DNA of 5,158 nucleotides, from positions 1 through 5,158 of the forward strand of contig DQGF01000402.1 in NCBI GenBank assembly GCA_003525045.1. The letters run 5' to 3'. This document shows, piece by piece, positions 1 through 5,156 of this stretch. The DNA is from Pseudomonas sp. (GTDB lineage Bacteria > Pseudomonadota > Gammaproteobacteria > Pseudomonadales > Pseudomonadaceae). Position 1 is the first letter of the stretch. Every line of letters begins with the position of its first letter. The position numbers and the translations under genes were made by a program. Under the pieces are notes generated by a model. It was not told where the DNA came from. It saw only the letters and a list, made by a program, of their open reading frames with translations, and made no database searches.

Positions 1-31
1 AGGCCAGTACAAGCCAAGCTAATCCAAGACC

Positions 32-85
32 CAAATAAGCAATTTTCCGCTCACCTCCCCCTACAAATAAGCGGATTTCCGCTCA
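32..85. promoter_or_regulatory. Tandem dyad repeats, probable enhancer (UAS) for the sigma-54 promoter
   Basis: Two 22-bp copies lie at 32-53 and 64-85 and match at 19 of 22 positions; both begin CAAATAAGC and end TTTCCGCTCA. The second copy contains a clean inverted repeat, AGCGG-ATTT-CCGCT (71-83 core). The first is a degraded version of the same dyad. The copies start exactly 32 bp apart, about three helical turns, so bound proteins would sit on the same DNA face. Their centres lie roughly 75 and 107 bp upstream of the predicted start of transcription, the usual place for binding sites of NtrC-type enhancer-binding proteins. I infer an activator site. MifR, which controls the P. aeruginosa 2-oxoglutarate transporter, is the natural candidate, but I do not know its binding sequence well enough to claim a match. 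Confidence 0.6.
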
Positions 86-124
86 ATCAACACCCTTAAC
101 CCCTCTAAACCGGCCCTCCCCCCG

Positions 125-141
125 TTGGCACAGCTCCTGCT
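125..141 (+). promoter_or_regulatory. Sigma-54 (RpoN) -24/-12 promoter of the permease gene
   Basis: TTGGCACAGCTCCTGCT matches the sigma-54 consensus TTGGCACG-N4-TTGCW closely. The invariant GG (127-128) and GC (139-140) are separated by exactly 10 bases, and the -24 block TTGGCAC is perfect. Transcription would begin near position 152, giving a leader of about 52 nt before the ATG at 204. No competing sigma-70 promoter is evident in 86-203. The dyad repeats upstream supply the expected activator sites. A poor IHF-like stretch (AATCAA at 85-90, with TTA one base too far at 96-98) lies between them. Sigma-54 control agrees with the RpoN dependence known for the P. aeruginosa 2-oxoglutarate transporter gene. 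Confidence 0.8.
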
Positions 142-159
142 ATAGCCCCAGCAGGCTGC

Positions 160-190
160 GTTTAATCGCGCTCCACAAAAACAATTAAAC
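160..190 (+). promoter_or_regulatory. Leader hairpin with AANAANAA (Crc/Hfq-type) motif in its loop
   Basis: GTTTAAT (160-166) and ATTAAAC (184-190) are perfect 7-base complements around a 17-nt loop. Most of that loop is A-rich and includes AAAAACAA (177-184), which fits the catabolite-activity motif AANAANAA recognised by Hfq with Crc in Pseudomonas mRNAs. The motif ends six bases before the Shine-Dalgarno (GAAGGA, 191-196), where bound Hfq/Crc would block ribosome entry. The stem is A/U-rich and weak. The first N of the motif is A instead of the favoured pyrimidine, so this is a plausible rather than certain target. The SD also lies in a 12-bp palindrome, GAAGGATCCTTC (191-202). Confidence 0.45.
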
Positions 191-203
191 GAAGGATCCT
201 TCA

Positions 204-1523
204 ATGGATAACTCCAATACCCTGCCCCTTGGGTCGGCTGCCGTGCCGGCCAAAGCAAGAACTACCGCCAGCCGCATCAAGTCGATCTTCAGCGGCTCCG
301 TCGGCAACATGGTCGAATGGTACGACTGGTACGTTTATGCCGCGTTCTCCCTGTACTTCGCCAAGGCCTTTTTCCCGAAAGGCGACACCACCGCTCAACT
401 GCTGAACACCGCCGCGATCTTCGCCGTGGGCTTCCTGATGCGCCCGATCGGAGGCTGGCTGATGGGCCTGTACGCCGACAAAGTCGGGCGCAAAGCCGCG
501 CTGATGGCCTCGGTGTACCTGATGTGCTTCGGCTCGTTGCTGATCGCCTTGAGCCCTGGCTATGAAACCATCGGCATCGGCGCGCCGATCCTGCTGGTGT
601 TTGCCCGTCTGCTGCAGGGCCTGTCGGTCGGTGGCGAGTACGGCACCTCGGCCACGTACCTCAGCGAGATGGCGACCAAGGAACGTCGCGGCTTCTTCTC
701 CAGCTTCCAGTACGTGACCCTGATCTCCGGCCAGCTCATCGCGCTGGGCGTACTGATCGTGCTGCAAAACACCCTGACCACCGAAGAGCTGTACGCCTGG
801 GGCTGGCGCATCCCGTTCGCCATCGGCGCACTGTGTGCCGTGGTCGCGCTGTACCTGCGTCGTGGCATGGAAGAAACCGAGTCGTTCACCAAGAAAGAAA
901 AGGCCAAGGAAAGCGCCATGCGCACCTTGATGCGCCATCCAAAGGAACTGATGACCGTGGTCGGCCTGACCATGGGCGGCACCCTGGCGTTCTACACCTA
1001 CACCACCTACATGCAGAAATACCTGGTGAACACGGTCGGCATGAGCATCTCCGACTCCACCACCATTTCCGCGGCCACGCTGTTCCTGTTCATGTGCCTG
1101 CAACCGATCATCGGCGGGCTGTCGGATAAAGTCGGTCGTCGGCCGATCCTGATTGCCTTCGGTATCCTCGGGACACTGTTCACCGTGCCGATCCTGACCA
1201 CCCTGCACACCATCCAGACCTGGTGGGGTGCGTTCTTCCTGATCATGGCGGCGCTGATCATCGTCAGCGGCTATACCTCGATCAACGCGGTGGTCAAAGC
1301 CGAACTGTTCCCGACCGAGATCCGTGCACTGGGCGTTGGTTTGCCGTACGCGCTGACCGTGTCGATCTTCGGCGGCACCGCTGAATACATCGCGCTGTGG
1401 TTCAAGAGCATCGGCATGGAAACCGGCTACTACTGGTATGTCACCGCATGTATTGCCGTGTCGTTGCTGGTCTACGTGACCATGAAAGACACCCGCAAGC
1501 ATTCGCGGATCGAGACGGACTGA
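204..1523 (+). CDS. kgtP: 2-oxoglutarate (alpha-ketoglutarate) permease, MFS metabolite:H+ symporter family
   Basis: A 439-residue inner-membrane transporter that should import 2-oxoglutarate, and perhaps related C5-dicarboxylates, by proton symport. It is full length for the family (E. coli KgtP is about 432). Family marks include GNMVEWYDWYVY in the first membrane segment (34-45), FLMRPIGGW (77-85), the MFS loop signature GLYADKVGRK (88-97), RLLQGLSVGGEYGTSATYLSE (135-155), and the second loop copy GGLSDKVGRRP (304-314) opening the C-terminal half. Stretches such as FYTYTTYMQKYLVNT (263-277), ALGVGLPYA (375-383) and SIGMET (402-407) follow E. coli KgtP almost residue for residue as I recall it, which is why I prefer KgtP over the wider MHS family (proline/betaine, citrate or shikimate carriers). 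The ATG at 204 has GAAGGA seven bases upstream. The gene stands alone behind a sigma-54 promoter and ends at a strong terminator. Substrate is inferred from family resemblance. Confidence 0.95.
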   Translation: MDNSNTLPLGSAAVPAKARTTASRIKSIFSGSVGNMVEWYDWYVYAAFSLYFAKAFFPKGDTTAQLLNTAAIFAVGFLMRPIGGWLMGLYADKVGRKAALMASVYLMCFGSLLIALSPGYETIGIGAPILLVFARLLQGLSVGGEYGTSATYLSEMATKERRGFFSSFQYVTLISGQLIALGVLIVLQNTLTTEELYAWGWRIPFAIGALCAVVALYLRRGMEETESFTKKEKAKESAMRTLMRHPKELMTVVGLTMGGTLAFYTYTTYMQKYLVNTVGMSISDSTTISAATLFLFMCLQPIIGGLSDKVGRRPILIAFGILGTLFTVPILTTLHTIQTWWGAFFLIMAALIIVSGYTSINAVVKAELFPTEIRALGVGLPYALTVSIFGGTAEYIALWFKSIGMETGYYWYVTACIAVSLLVYVTMKDTRKHSRIETD

Positions 1524-1530
1524 CAGCCAT

Positions 1531-1569
1531 AAAAAACGCGCAAAGGTGCAAAATCTTTGCGCGTTTTTT
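1531..1569. terminator. Strong bidirectional intrinsic terminator
   Basis: AAAAAACGCGCAAAG (1531-1545) and CTTTGCGCGTTTTTT (1555-1569) form a perfect 15-bp stem around a 9-nt loop. Six T follow the GC-rich core on the + strand and, by symmetry, on the - strand, so it can end transcripts from either side. It lies 7 bp after the permease stop. It also lies downstream of the convergent DUF347 gene, with the REP pair in between. Confidence 0.93.
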
Positions 1570-1591
1570 GTCAGCCACACCGCGGGGCATT

Positions 1592-1656
1592 CTTCGCGGG
1601 CAAGCCTCGCTCCTACAGGGATTGTGCTGTGTAGGAGCGAAGGCTTGCCCGCGAAG
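1592..1656. repeat. Pseudomonas REP inverted pair (REPIN-like)
   Basis: The left arm (1592-1616) runs CTTCGCGGGCAAGCC then TCGCTCCTAC. The right arm (1631-1656) is its reverse complement except for one extra base in the middle. The arms flank a 14-nt spacer (1617-1630). The arm sequence GTAGGAGCGA-AGGCTTGCCCGCGAAG is the familiar intergenic repetitive palindrome of P. fluorescens and P. putida relatives, scattered in large numbers and thought to be moved by RAYT transposases encoded elsewhere. It sits between two convergent genes, 15 bp beyond the DUF347 stop. As RNA it forms a long stem that could protect or trim 3' ends. No RAYT gene is present in the window. Confidence 0.88.
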
Positions 1657-1670
1657 GCCGCGACTCAGTT

Positions 1671-2426
1671 TCAAGACAACTCGGCAACTTCCTGCCTCGC
1701 GTATTTGCTCTGCACGTAAGAAGCCCCCGCAATCATCATCACCAAAATCCCCGCCAACACCAACGACGAACCAATTGTGCCGAAATCCAGACCACCCTTT
1801 TCATGGGGCTTGGTCAGGAAGTCGCCCAACGTCGCACCGAACGGCCGCGTCAGCACAAACGCCACCCAGAACAGCAGCACCGACGACAACTTCGTGAAGT
1901 ATTTGAGCAGCACCACCAGCGCAATGGTCGAGCCGATCAGCAGTGCGCCACCGGCAAACCCCAGGCCCGAGTCGTCAGCCAAATAATCGCCAAGCGCCGT
2001 GCCCAGGGTGTTGGAAAACAGAATCGCCATCCAATAGAACATCTCGCCACGGAAGGTCTGGACCTTGGTGACGTTCAGTGAATCACCGATCAAGCGCCAA
2101 GCCGCGAAAATCCCCAGCAGGATCGCAATCAGGATCATCGAACCGGTGGCGTAGCCCAGTTCAAGGGTGCGATCCATGAAGTCGGACATGGTGGTACCGG
2201 CCGTGCTGGTCGACAGAATCACGATCCAGTACAGCACCGGCTTGTAGGTTCTGGACATCAACTGCATGACCAGCGTCAGCACGAACACGCTGATCAGGAT
2301 CAGCGAACTGATGGCGTAACCGACATTGAGGGTCATCGACAGCAAATCCCCCGCGGTTTCCCCTAGGGTCGTCGCGCAGATTTTCATGATCCAGAACGCG
2401 AGGGTGATCTGAGGAAGTTTATTCAT
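1671..2426 (-). CDS. Membrane protein of four DUF347 repeats (COG4705)
   Basis: A 251-residue integral membrane protein of unknown function with four repeats, each a pair of membrane helices. A tryptophan marks the first helix of each unit (W12, W67, W132, W187), and a short motif ending in aspartate follows: GETAGD (D27), GTTMSD (D82), GTALGD (D147), GATLGD (D202). Spacing is 55, 65 and 55 residues, so the protein looks like a duplicated two-repeat unit. This fits Pfam DUF347, known as four tandem two-helix repeats with a conserved tryptophan. The second unit has Ser in place of the Gly before Asp. The pseudo-fourfold set of acidic residues suggests ion or small-solute passage, but no substrate is established to my knowledge. 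There is no signal peptide beyond the first helix. The ATG has GGAG about ten bases upstream (2437-2440 on the + strand). It is transcribed alone, converging on kgtP. Confidence 0.92.
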   Translation of the reverse strand: MNKLPQITLAFWIMKICATTLGETAGDLLSMTLNVGYAISSLILISVFVLTLVMQLMSRTYKPVLYWIVILSTSTAGTTMSDFMDRTLELGYATGSMILIAILLGIFAAWRLIGDSLNVTKVQTFRGEMFYWMAILFSNTLGTALGDYLADDSGLGFAGGALLIGSTIALVVLLKYFTKLSSVLLFWVAFVLTRPFGATLGDFLTKPHEKGGLDFGTIGSSLVLAGILVMMIAGASYVQSKYARQEVAELS

Positions 2427-2498
2427 CGGGTGGGAACTCCAGTGGTCAGGGCAGCCGTTGCACAGGCTTTGGCCGCTGCGCAGGGTGAAGGTGAGGCA

Positions 2499-2536
2499 GT
2501 GAAAAACAGGTAGGGGTTTTATGAAAAATCTGTCAC
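2499..2536 (-). promoter_or_regulatory. Two ColR-like boxes upstream of the DUF347 gene
   Basis: On the - strand, CCTACCTGTTTTTCAC (2514 to 2499) fits 15 of 16 positions of the ColR site of P. putida as I remember it, YYNASNNYTTTTTCAC. GTGACAGATTTTTCAT (2536 to 2521) is a weaker second copy. The shared TTTTTCA heptamers start 22 bp apart, two helical turns, as usual for direct-repeat sites of OmpR-family regulators. The boxes lie about 75-110 bp before the DUF347 start and point toward it. A weak sigma-70 candidate on the same strand, TTGCTC (2544-2539) and TAAAAC (2521-2516) with a 17-bp spacer, overlaps the distal box. ColR identity is inferred from a recalled consensus. Confidence 0.4.
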
Positions 2537-2544
2537 ACGAGCAA

Positions 2545-2559
2545 ATGAACCGGATTCAT
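2545..2559. promoter_or_regulatory. Short dyad ATGAA-N5-TTCAT in the divergent region
   Basis: ATGAA (2545-2549) and TTCAT (2555-2559) are perfect inverted arms around CCGGA. The dyad lies 77 bp before the flavin reductase start and at the distal edge of the weak promoter candidate of the DUF347 gene. It has the size of a dimeric repressor operator, but such short dyads arise easily by chance and no regulator is named by it. Confidence 0.15.
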
Positions 2560-2636
2560 CGCCACACTGGAAATTGCCGGCTCCCGCCAGCACTATGGCC
2601 CTCTTCGCTATCAACCGAACTCAGGAACCCCGTGCC

Positions 2637-3266
2637 ATGCCCGACGACATCCACTTCTACGAACCCGCCAACGGCCACGGTCTGCCGCATGACCCGTTCA
2701 ATGCGATCGTCGGCCCGCGTCCCATTGGCTGGATTTCCTCTCAGGATGCCAATGGCCACCTGAACCTTGCGCCTTACAGCTTCTTCAACGCGTTCAACTA
2801 CATTCCGCCGATCATTGGTTTTTCCAGTGTCGGGCGCAAAGACAGCCTGAACAACATCGAACAGACCGGCGAATTCGCCTGGAACCTGGCGACCCGGCCA
2901 CTGGCCGAGCGGATGAACCAGAGCAGCGCCATGGTCCCGCCCGACACCAACGAATTCGAACTGGCCGGGCTGACGCCAGTCGCCTCAAAAATCATTCAGG
3001 TGCCGCGCGTCGCCGAAAGTCCGGTGTCCTTCGAGTGCAAGGTCACGCAGATCATTCAGTTGCAGCGGGCGAACGGCGAAGTGGTGCCGAGCTGGCTGAT
3101 TCTGGGCGAAGTGGTGGCCGTGCATATTGCCAAGTGGCTATTGAAGGATGGGGTGTACGACACCGCCGCGGCAGAACCGATTCTGCGCGGCGGCGGGCCA
3201 GCGGATTATTTCCAGCTGGGGCCTGAGGCGTTGTTCAAGATGTATCGCCCGGGGGCAGGCAGGTAA
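2637..3266 (+). CDS. Flavin reductase-like FMN-binding protein (COG1853)
   Basis: A 209-residue soluble protein of the flavin reductase-like, FMN-binding split-barrel family. Members bind FMN and either reduce it with NAD(P)H for a partner oxygenase or act as stand-alone flavoproteins. The N-terminal half carries the flavin-site signature: VGPRPIGWISS (25-35), a DANGHLNLAPYSFFN stretch (37-51), and PPIIGFSS (57-64). N83 to A85 and SPVSFECKV (128-136) follow, then GEVVAVHI (157-164). The tail YDTAAAEPILRGGGPADY (174-191) is typical of this subgroup. I chose ATG 2637 because AGGA (2623-2626) precedes it by ten bases and the protein then begins MPDDIHFYEP. Earlier in-frame starts at TTG 2574 and ATG 2595 lack a ribosome site. 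No oxygenase partner adjoins it; the nearby ABM-like gene is on the other strand with another gene between. The physiological substrate is unknown. Confidence 0.93.
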   Translation: MPDDIHFYEPANGHGLPHDPFNAIVGPRPIGWISSQDANGHLNLAPYSFFNAFNYIPPIIGFSSVGRKDSLNNIEQTGEFAWNLATRPLAERMNQSSAMVPPDTNEFELAGLTPVASKIIQVPRVAESPVSFECKVTQIIQLQRANGEVVPSWLILGEVVAVHIAKWLLKDGVYDTAAAEPILRGGGPADYFQLGPEALFKMYRPGAGR

Positions 3267-3497
3267 TTACCAGATCAGGTCGCCGTCTTCGCTGACGCCT
3301 TTGAGGCGTGTCAGCTCTAGCGCGGCGGCTTCATCGGCCTCCCGGGCAGTTTTGAAGGTTTGCTCTTCGAGCAGCTTATGAAAGCGCGGTGCACCGGAAC
3401 CACCGATGGCTTTGGTGGCGATTGCGGCGTGATAACCGCCTTCACGGGGTACTACGGCAGATACGGCTTCGAAGGTTTCAAAGGCTTTGCGTGCCAT
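3267..3497 (-). CDS. Small conserved-looking protein of unknown function, 76 residues
   Basis: I do not recognise a family. The protein is soluble, without signal peptide, cysteine or membrane segment. It starts MARKAFETFEAV, has a glycine-rich centre (GGYHAAIATKAIGGSGAP, 20-37), an acidic helix-prone stretch (LLEEQTFKTAREADEAAALELTRL, roughly 42-65) and ends DGDLIW. It looks genuine: AGGA stands eight bases before the ATG (TCCT at 3506-3509 on the + strand), codon use is that of its neighbours, and the reading frame fits the gap between two genes exactly. It follows the ABM-like gene on the same strand after 41 bp, so co-transcription is possible. Its stop abuts the flavin reductase stop with no base between. 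The alternating short beta-like and helical segments could suit a small DNA- or protein-binding role, but that is a guess. Confidence 0.75.
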   Translation of the reverse strand: MARKAFETFEAVSAVVPREGGYHAAIATKAIGGSGAPRFHKLLEEQTFKTAREADEAAALELTRLKGVSEDGDLIW

Positions 3498-3538
3498 GTT
3501 GCGGATCCTGGCTAATTGAGAGTTGAGCCATTAAACCC

Positions 3539-3892
3539 TCAACCGGCCAGTTTGTGTACCGGTGCCTGTGGGAGGCTTAGTGCCTGCCCCACCGAGACAT
3601 CCTTGAAGGTATGGAAATCCAGGCTGTTGACCACCAGGTCCTGCACCAGCTCGGCAAAGATCTGCATGGCCGGGGTGCTGAAGTAAGCGGTCATGGTTTG
3701 CTGGTTCATCCAGAAACCAGACACCAGCCACAATTGCGGATCGCATTGCGAATGTTGCAGGGCAAAGTTCAGGCAACCCGGTGCGCTGCGTGACGGCTCG
3801 ATCAATGCGCTCAGGCGAACGCCGAGCTCCGCTGAACGCCCGACGCGGGCATGGACAAAGGCCATATGACTGACGGGGATCTGCGTAGACAT
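3539..3892 (-). CDS. Antibiotic biosynthesis monooxygenase (ABM)-fold protein
   Basis: A 117-residue soluble protein with the pattern of the dimeric alpha/beta-barrel ABM superfamily: a first strand HMAFVHARVG (9-18), a helix AELGVRLSALIEPSRS (21-36), the hallmark APGCLNFALQ (37-46), then PQLWLVSGFWMNQQTMTAYFSTPAMQIF (52-79), in which the W/F-x-N-x2-x-M-x-x-Y/H region precedes the C-terminal helix. Members include cofactor-free quinone-forming monooxygenases and heme-degrading enzymes, but many have no known activity. The usual His after the second tryptophan region is Tyr70 here, so catalysis cannot be assumed. GGAGG lies seven bases before the ATG (3900-3905 on the + strand), a strong ribosome site. 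It is divergent from an AraC-type regulator, which makes it the first candidate target, and lies upstream of the 76-residue gene. Confidence 0.85.
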   Translation of the reverse strand: MSTQIPVSHMAFVHARVGRSAELGVRLSALIEPSRSAPGCLNFALQHSQCDPQLWLVSGFWMNQQTMTAYFSTPAMQIFAELVQDLVVNSLDFHTFKDVSVGQALSLPQAPVHKLAG

Positions 3893-4226
3893 GTTTAACC
3901 CTCCCAGGTACTCGAGTGGCAGCCGTGGGACGGGCTGCGACAGGATCCAAGGTTAAGCGCGCCCCTTCCATCGCGGTTAGTCGATTCCTGCCGGCTTGTT
4001 GCACAATCCTGCGCGGCGTCTCAAAAACCCTGTAGCAACTGTAAAAGCGATCACGCCGATGAAACACGGCTTTCAAGCAAGTTTTCCCCGGGTTGCGCAG
4101 CCATGGAGGCACCGTTAATTCAGGCCATGCAGAATCAGGCAAGCTTGAAGCAGGATGTGTCTACCGCTTTGTCTTGCACAAACTTAAGCTCAGCTCATTA
4201 ACAACGCCTTGCCGAGGATGCCTTGC
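3893..4226. other. 334-bp divergent control region between the ABM gene and the AraC gene
   Basis: No gene is supported here; the reading frames that cross it have no ribosome sites and lack any family resemblance. Near the ABM side, GCAGCC (3919-3924) and GGCTGC (3933-3938) form a 6-bp hairpin with an 8-nt loop in the likely ABM mRNA leader, about 14 bases before its Shine-Dalgarno. A weak sigma-70 candidate toward the AraC gene is TTGCAC (4174-4179), 17 bp, ATTAAC (4197-4202), which is poor at -10. The octamer TTGCACAA occurs at 3999-4006 and again at 4174-4181, but this could be chance. The region is long for a divergent promoter and probably holds the AraC protein's operators. I cannot define them. 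Confidence 0.4.
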
Positions 4227-5156
4227 ATGTCGTCGCTCGATCACTTTCAAGCCCCGCTGGACCCCGACATGGAGAAACAGCGCGCAGAACTGGCCGCTAT
4301 CATCCGTCGCAATACGATGGAGGATGGCAATTATGCGACTGCCGTCGACTCGCTGTTCATGGCAAAACACAGCAAGTCCCATGACTTTGCCCCGGTGCTG
4401 GCGCAACCGGCGTTGTGCATCATGGCGCAGGGGCGCAAAGAGGTCAGGCTGGCCGACGAATACTTCAATTACGATCCGCTGAATTACCTGGTGGTCTCGG
4501 TTTCGATGCCGCTGAGCGGGCGGGTGGTGAATGTCACGTCTGAAGAACCGATTCTCTCGGTGCGACTGGACATTGATCCGGCGGAAATCACCGCGCTGAT
4601 CGCCGACGCCGGCCCCCTCGGCGTCCCCACCCGTCCGACGGGGCGTGGTTTGTACGTCGAACGGCTGGACGCTGCGATGCTCGACGCCGTACTGCGTCTG
4701 GCCCGTTTGCTGGAGACGCCAAAAGACATCGCCATGCTCGCGCCGCTGATACGCCGAGAGATTCTCTATCGACTGTTGCGTAGCCAGCAGGGCCATCGGC
4801 TGTATGAGATCGCCATCGCCAACAGCCAGAGCCATCGCATCAGCCAGGCGATCAAATGGCTCAACGGTAACTATGAGCAGCCGTTGCGCATCGATGATCT
4901 GGCGAAGGAAGTGAACCTGAGCGTGTCGACATTGCATCATCGATTCAAGGCGATGACGGCGATGAGTCCGCTGCAGTATCAGAAGCAGCTGCGCCTGCAA
5001 GAGGCGCGGCGGTTGATGCTGGCCGAAGGGCTGGAAGCGTCGGCGGCGGGTTATCGGGTGGGGTATGAAAGCCCGTCGCAATTCAGCCGGGAGTACAGCC
5101 GGTTGTTCGGTGCGCCGCCGCTGCGGGATCTGGCGCGGTTGCGGTTGTCGATGTAA
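4227..5156 (+). CDS. AraC-family transcriptional regulator with AraC_N sensor domain
   Basis: A 309-residue cytoplasmic regulator. Residues about 20-175 match the AraC_N type ligand-sensing domain: PALCIMAQGRKEVRLADEYF (61-80), then YLVVSVSMPLSGRVVN (87-102), the cupin-like core seen in YqhC relatives. The C-terminal DNA-binding domain (about 204-300) has both helix-turn-helix units: DDLAKEVNLSVSTLHHRFKA (223-242) and ASAAGYRVGYESPSQFSREY (271-290), followed by FGAPP. Length is normal for the group. ATG 4227 is chosen because GAGGA (4213-4217) precedes it by nine bases; ATG 4218 and TTG 4209 have no ribosome site. Relatives sense aldehydes or small aromatics and activate neighbouring oxidoreductase genes, and the divergent ABM gene is the obvious candidate target. 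A downstream target could also begin beyond the window edge, two bases past the stop. The inducer is unknown. Confidence 0.95.
   Translation: MSSLDHFQAPLDPDMEKQRAELAAIIRRNTMEDGNYATAVDSLFMAKHSKSHDFAPVLAQPALCIMAQGRKEVRLADEYFNYDPLNYLVVSVSMPLSGRVVNVTSEEPILSVRLDIDPAEITALIADAGPLGVPTRPTGRGLYVERLDAAMLDAVLRLARLLETPKDIAMLAPLIRREILYRLLRSQQGHRLYEIAIANSQSHRISQAIKWLNGNYEQPLRIDDLAKEVNLSVSTLHHRFKAMTAMSPLQYQKQLRLQEARRLMLAEGLEASAAGYRVGYESPSQFSREYSRLFGAPPLRDLARLRLSM

Noticed and set aside
201..1580. 459-codon open frame antisense to the whole permease gene
   Set aside because: It is the reverse-strand shadow of a GC-rich gene, rich in His, Gln, Arg and Gly with no family resemblance, and it would start inside the terminator without a ribosome site.
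1397..1897. 166-codon + strand frame running through the terminator, REP pair and DUF347 gene end
   Set aside because: It crosses a strong terminator and repeat, has no ribosome site and is low-complexity.
2574..2636. Longer N terminus for the flavin reductase (TTG 2574 or ATG 2595)
   Set aside because: Neither start has a Shine-Dalgarno, and the added residues do not resemble the family; ATG 2637 has AGGA at a suitable distance.
3919..3938. GCAGCC/GGCTGC hairpin as a terminator or riboswitch
   Set aside because: It is only a 6-bp stem with no T-run and no larger conserved RNA fold around it; kept only as a note on the ABM leader.
3531..4142. 203-codon - strand frame overlapping the ABM gene and the divergent region
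   Set aside because: It uses another frame of the ABM gene; the ABM frame has both the family pattern and the strong GGAGG site.
3999..4181. Octamer TTGCACAA at 3999-4006 and 4174-4181 as paired operators
   Set aside because: A repeated octamer in a gap of this size is expected about once by chance, and the flanks do not match.
4161..5081. 306-codon open frame antisense to the AraC regulator
   Set aside because: Low-complexity Arg/Gln/His composition typical of a shadow frame; the + strand protein is an unmistakable AraC regulator.
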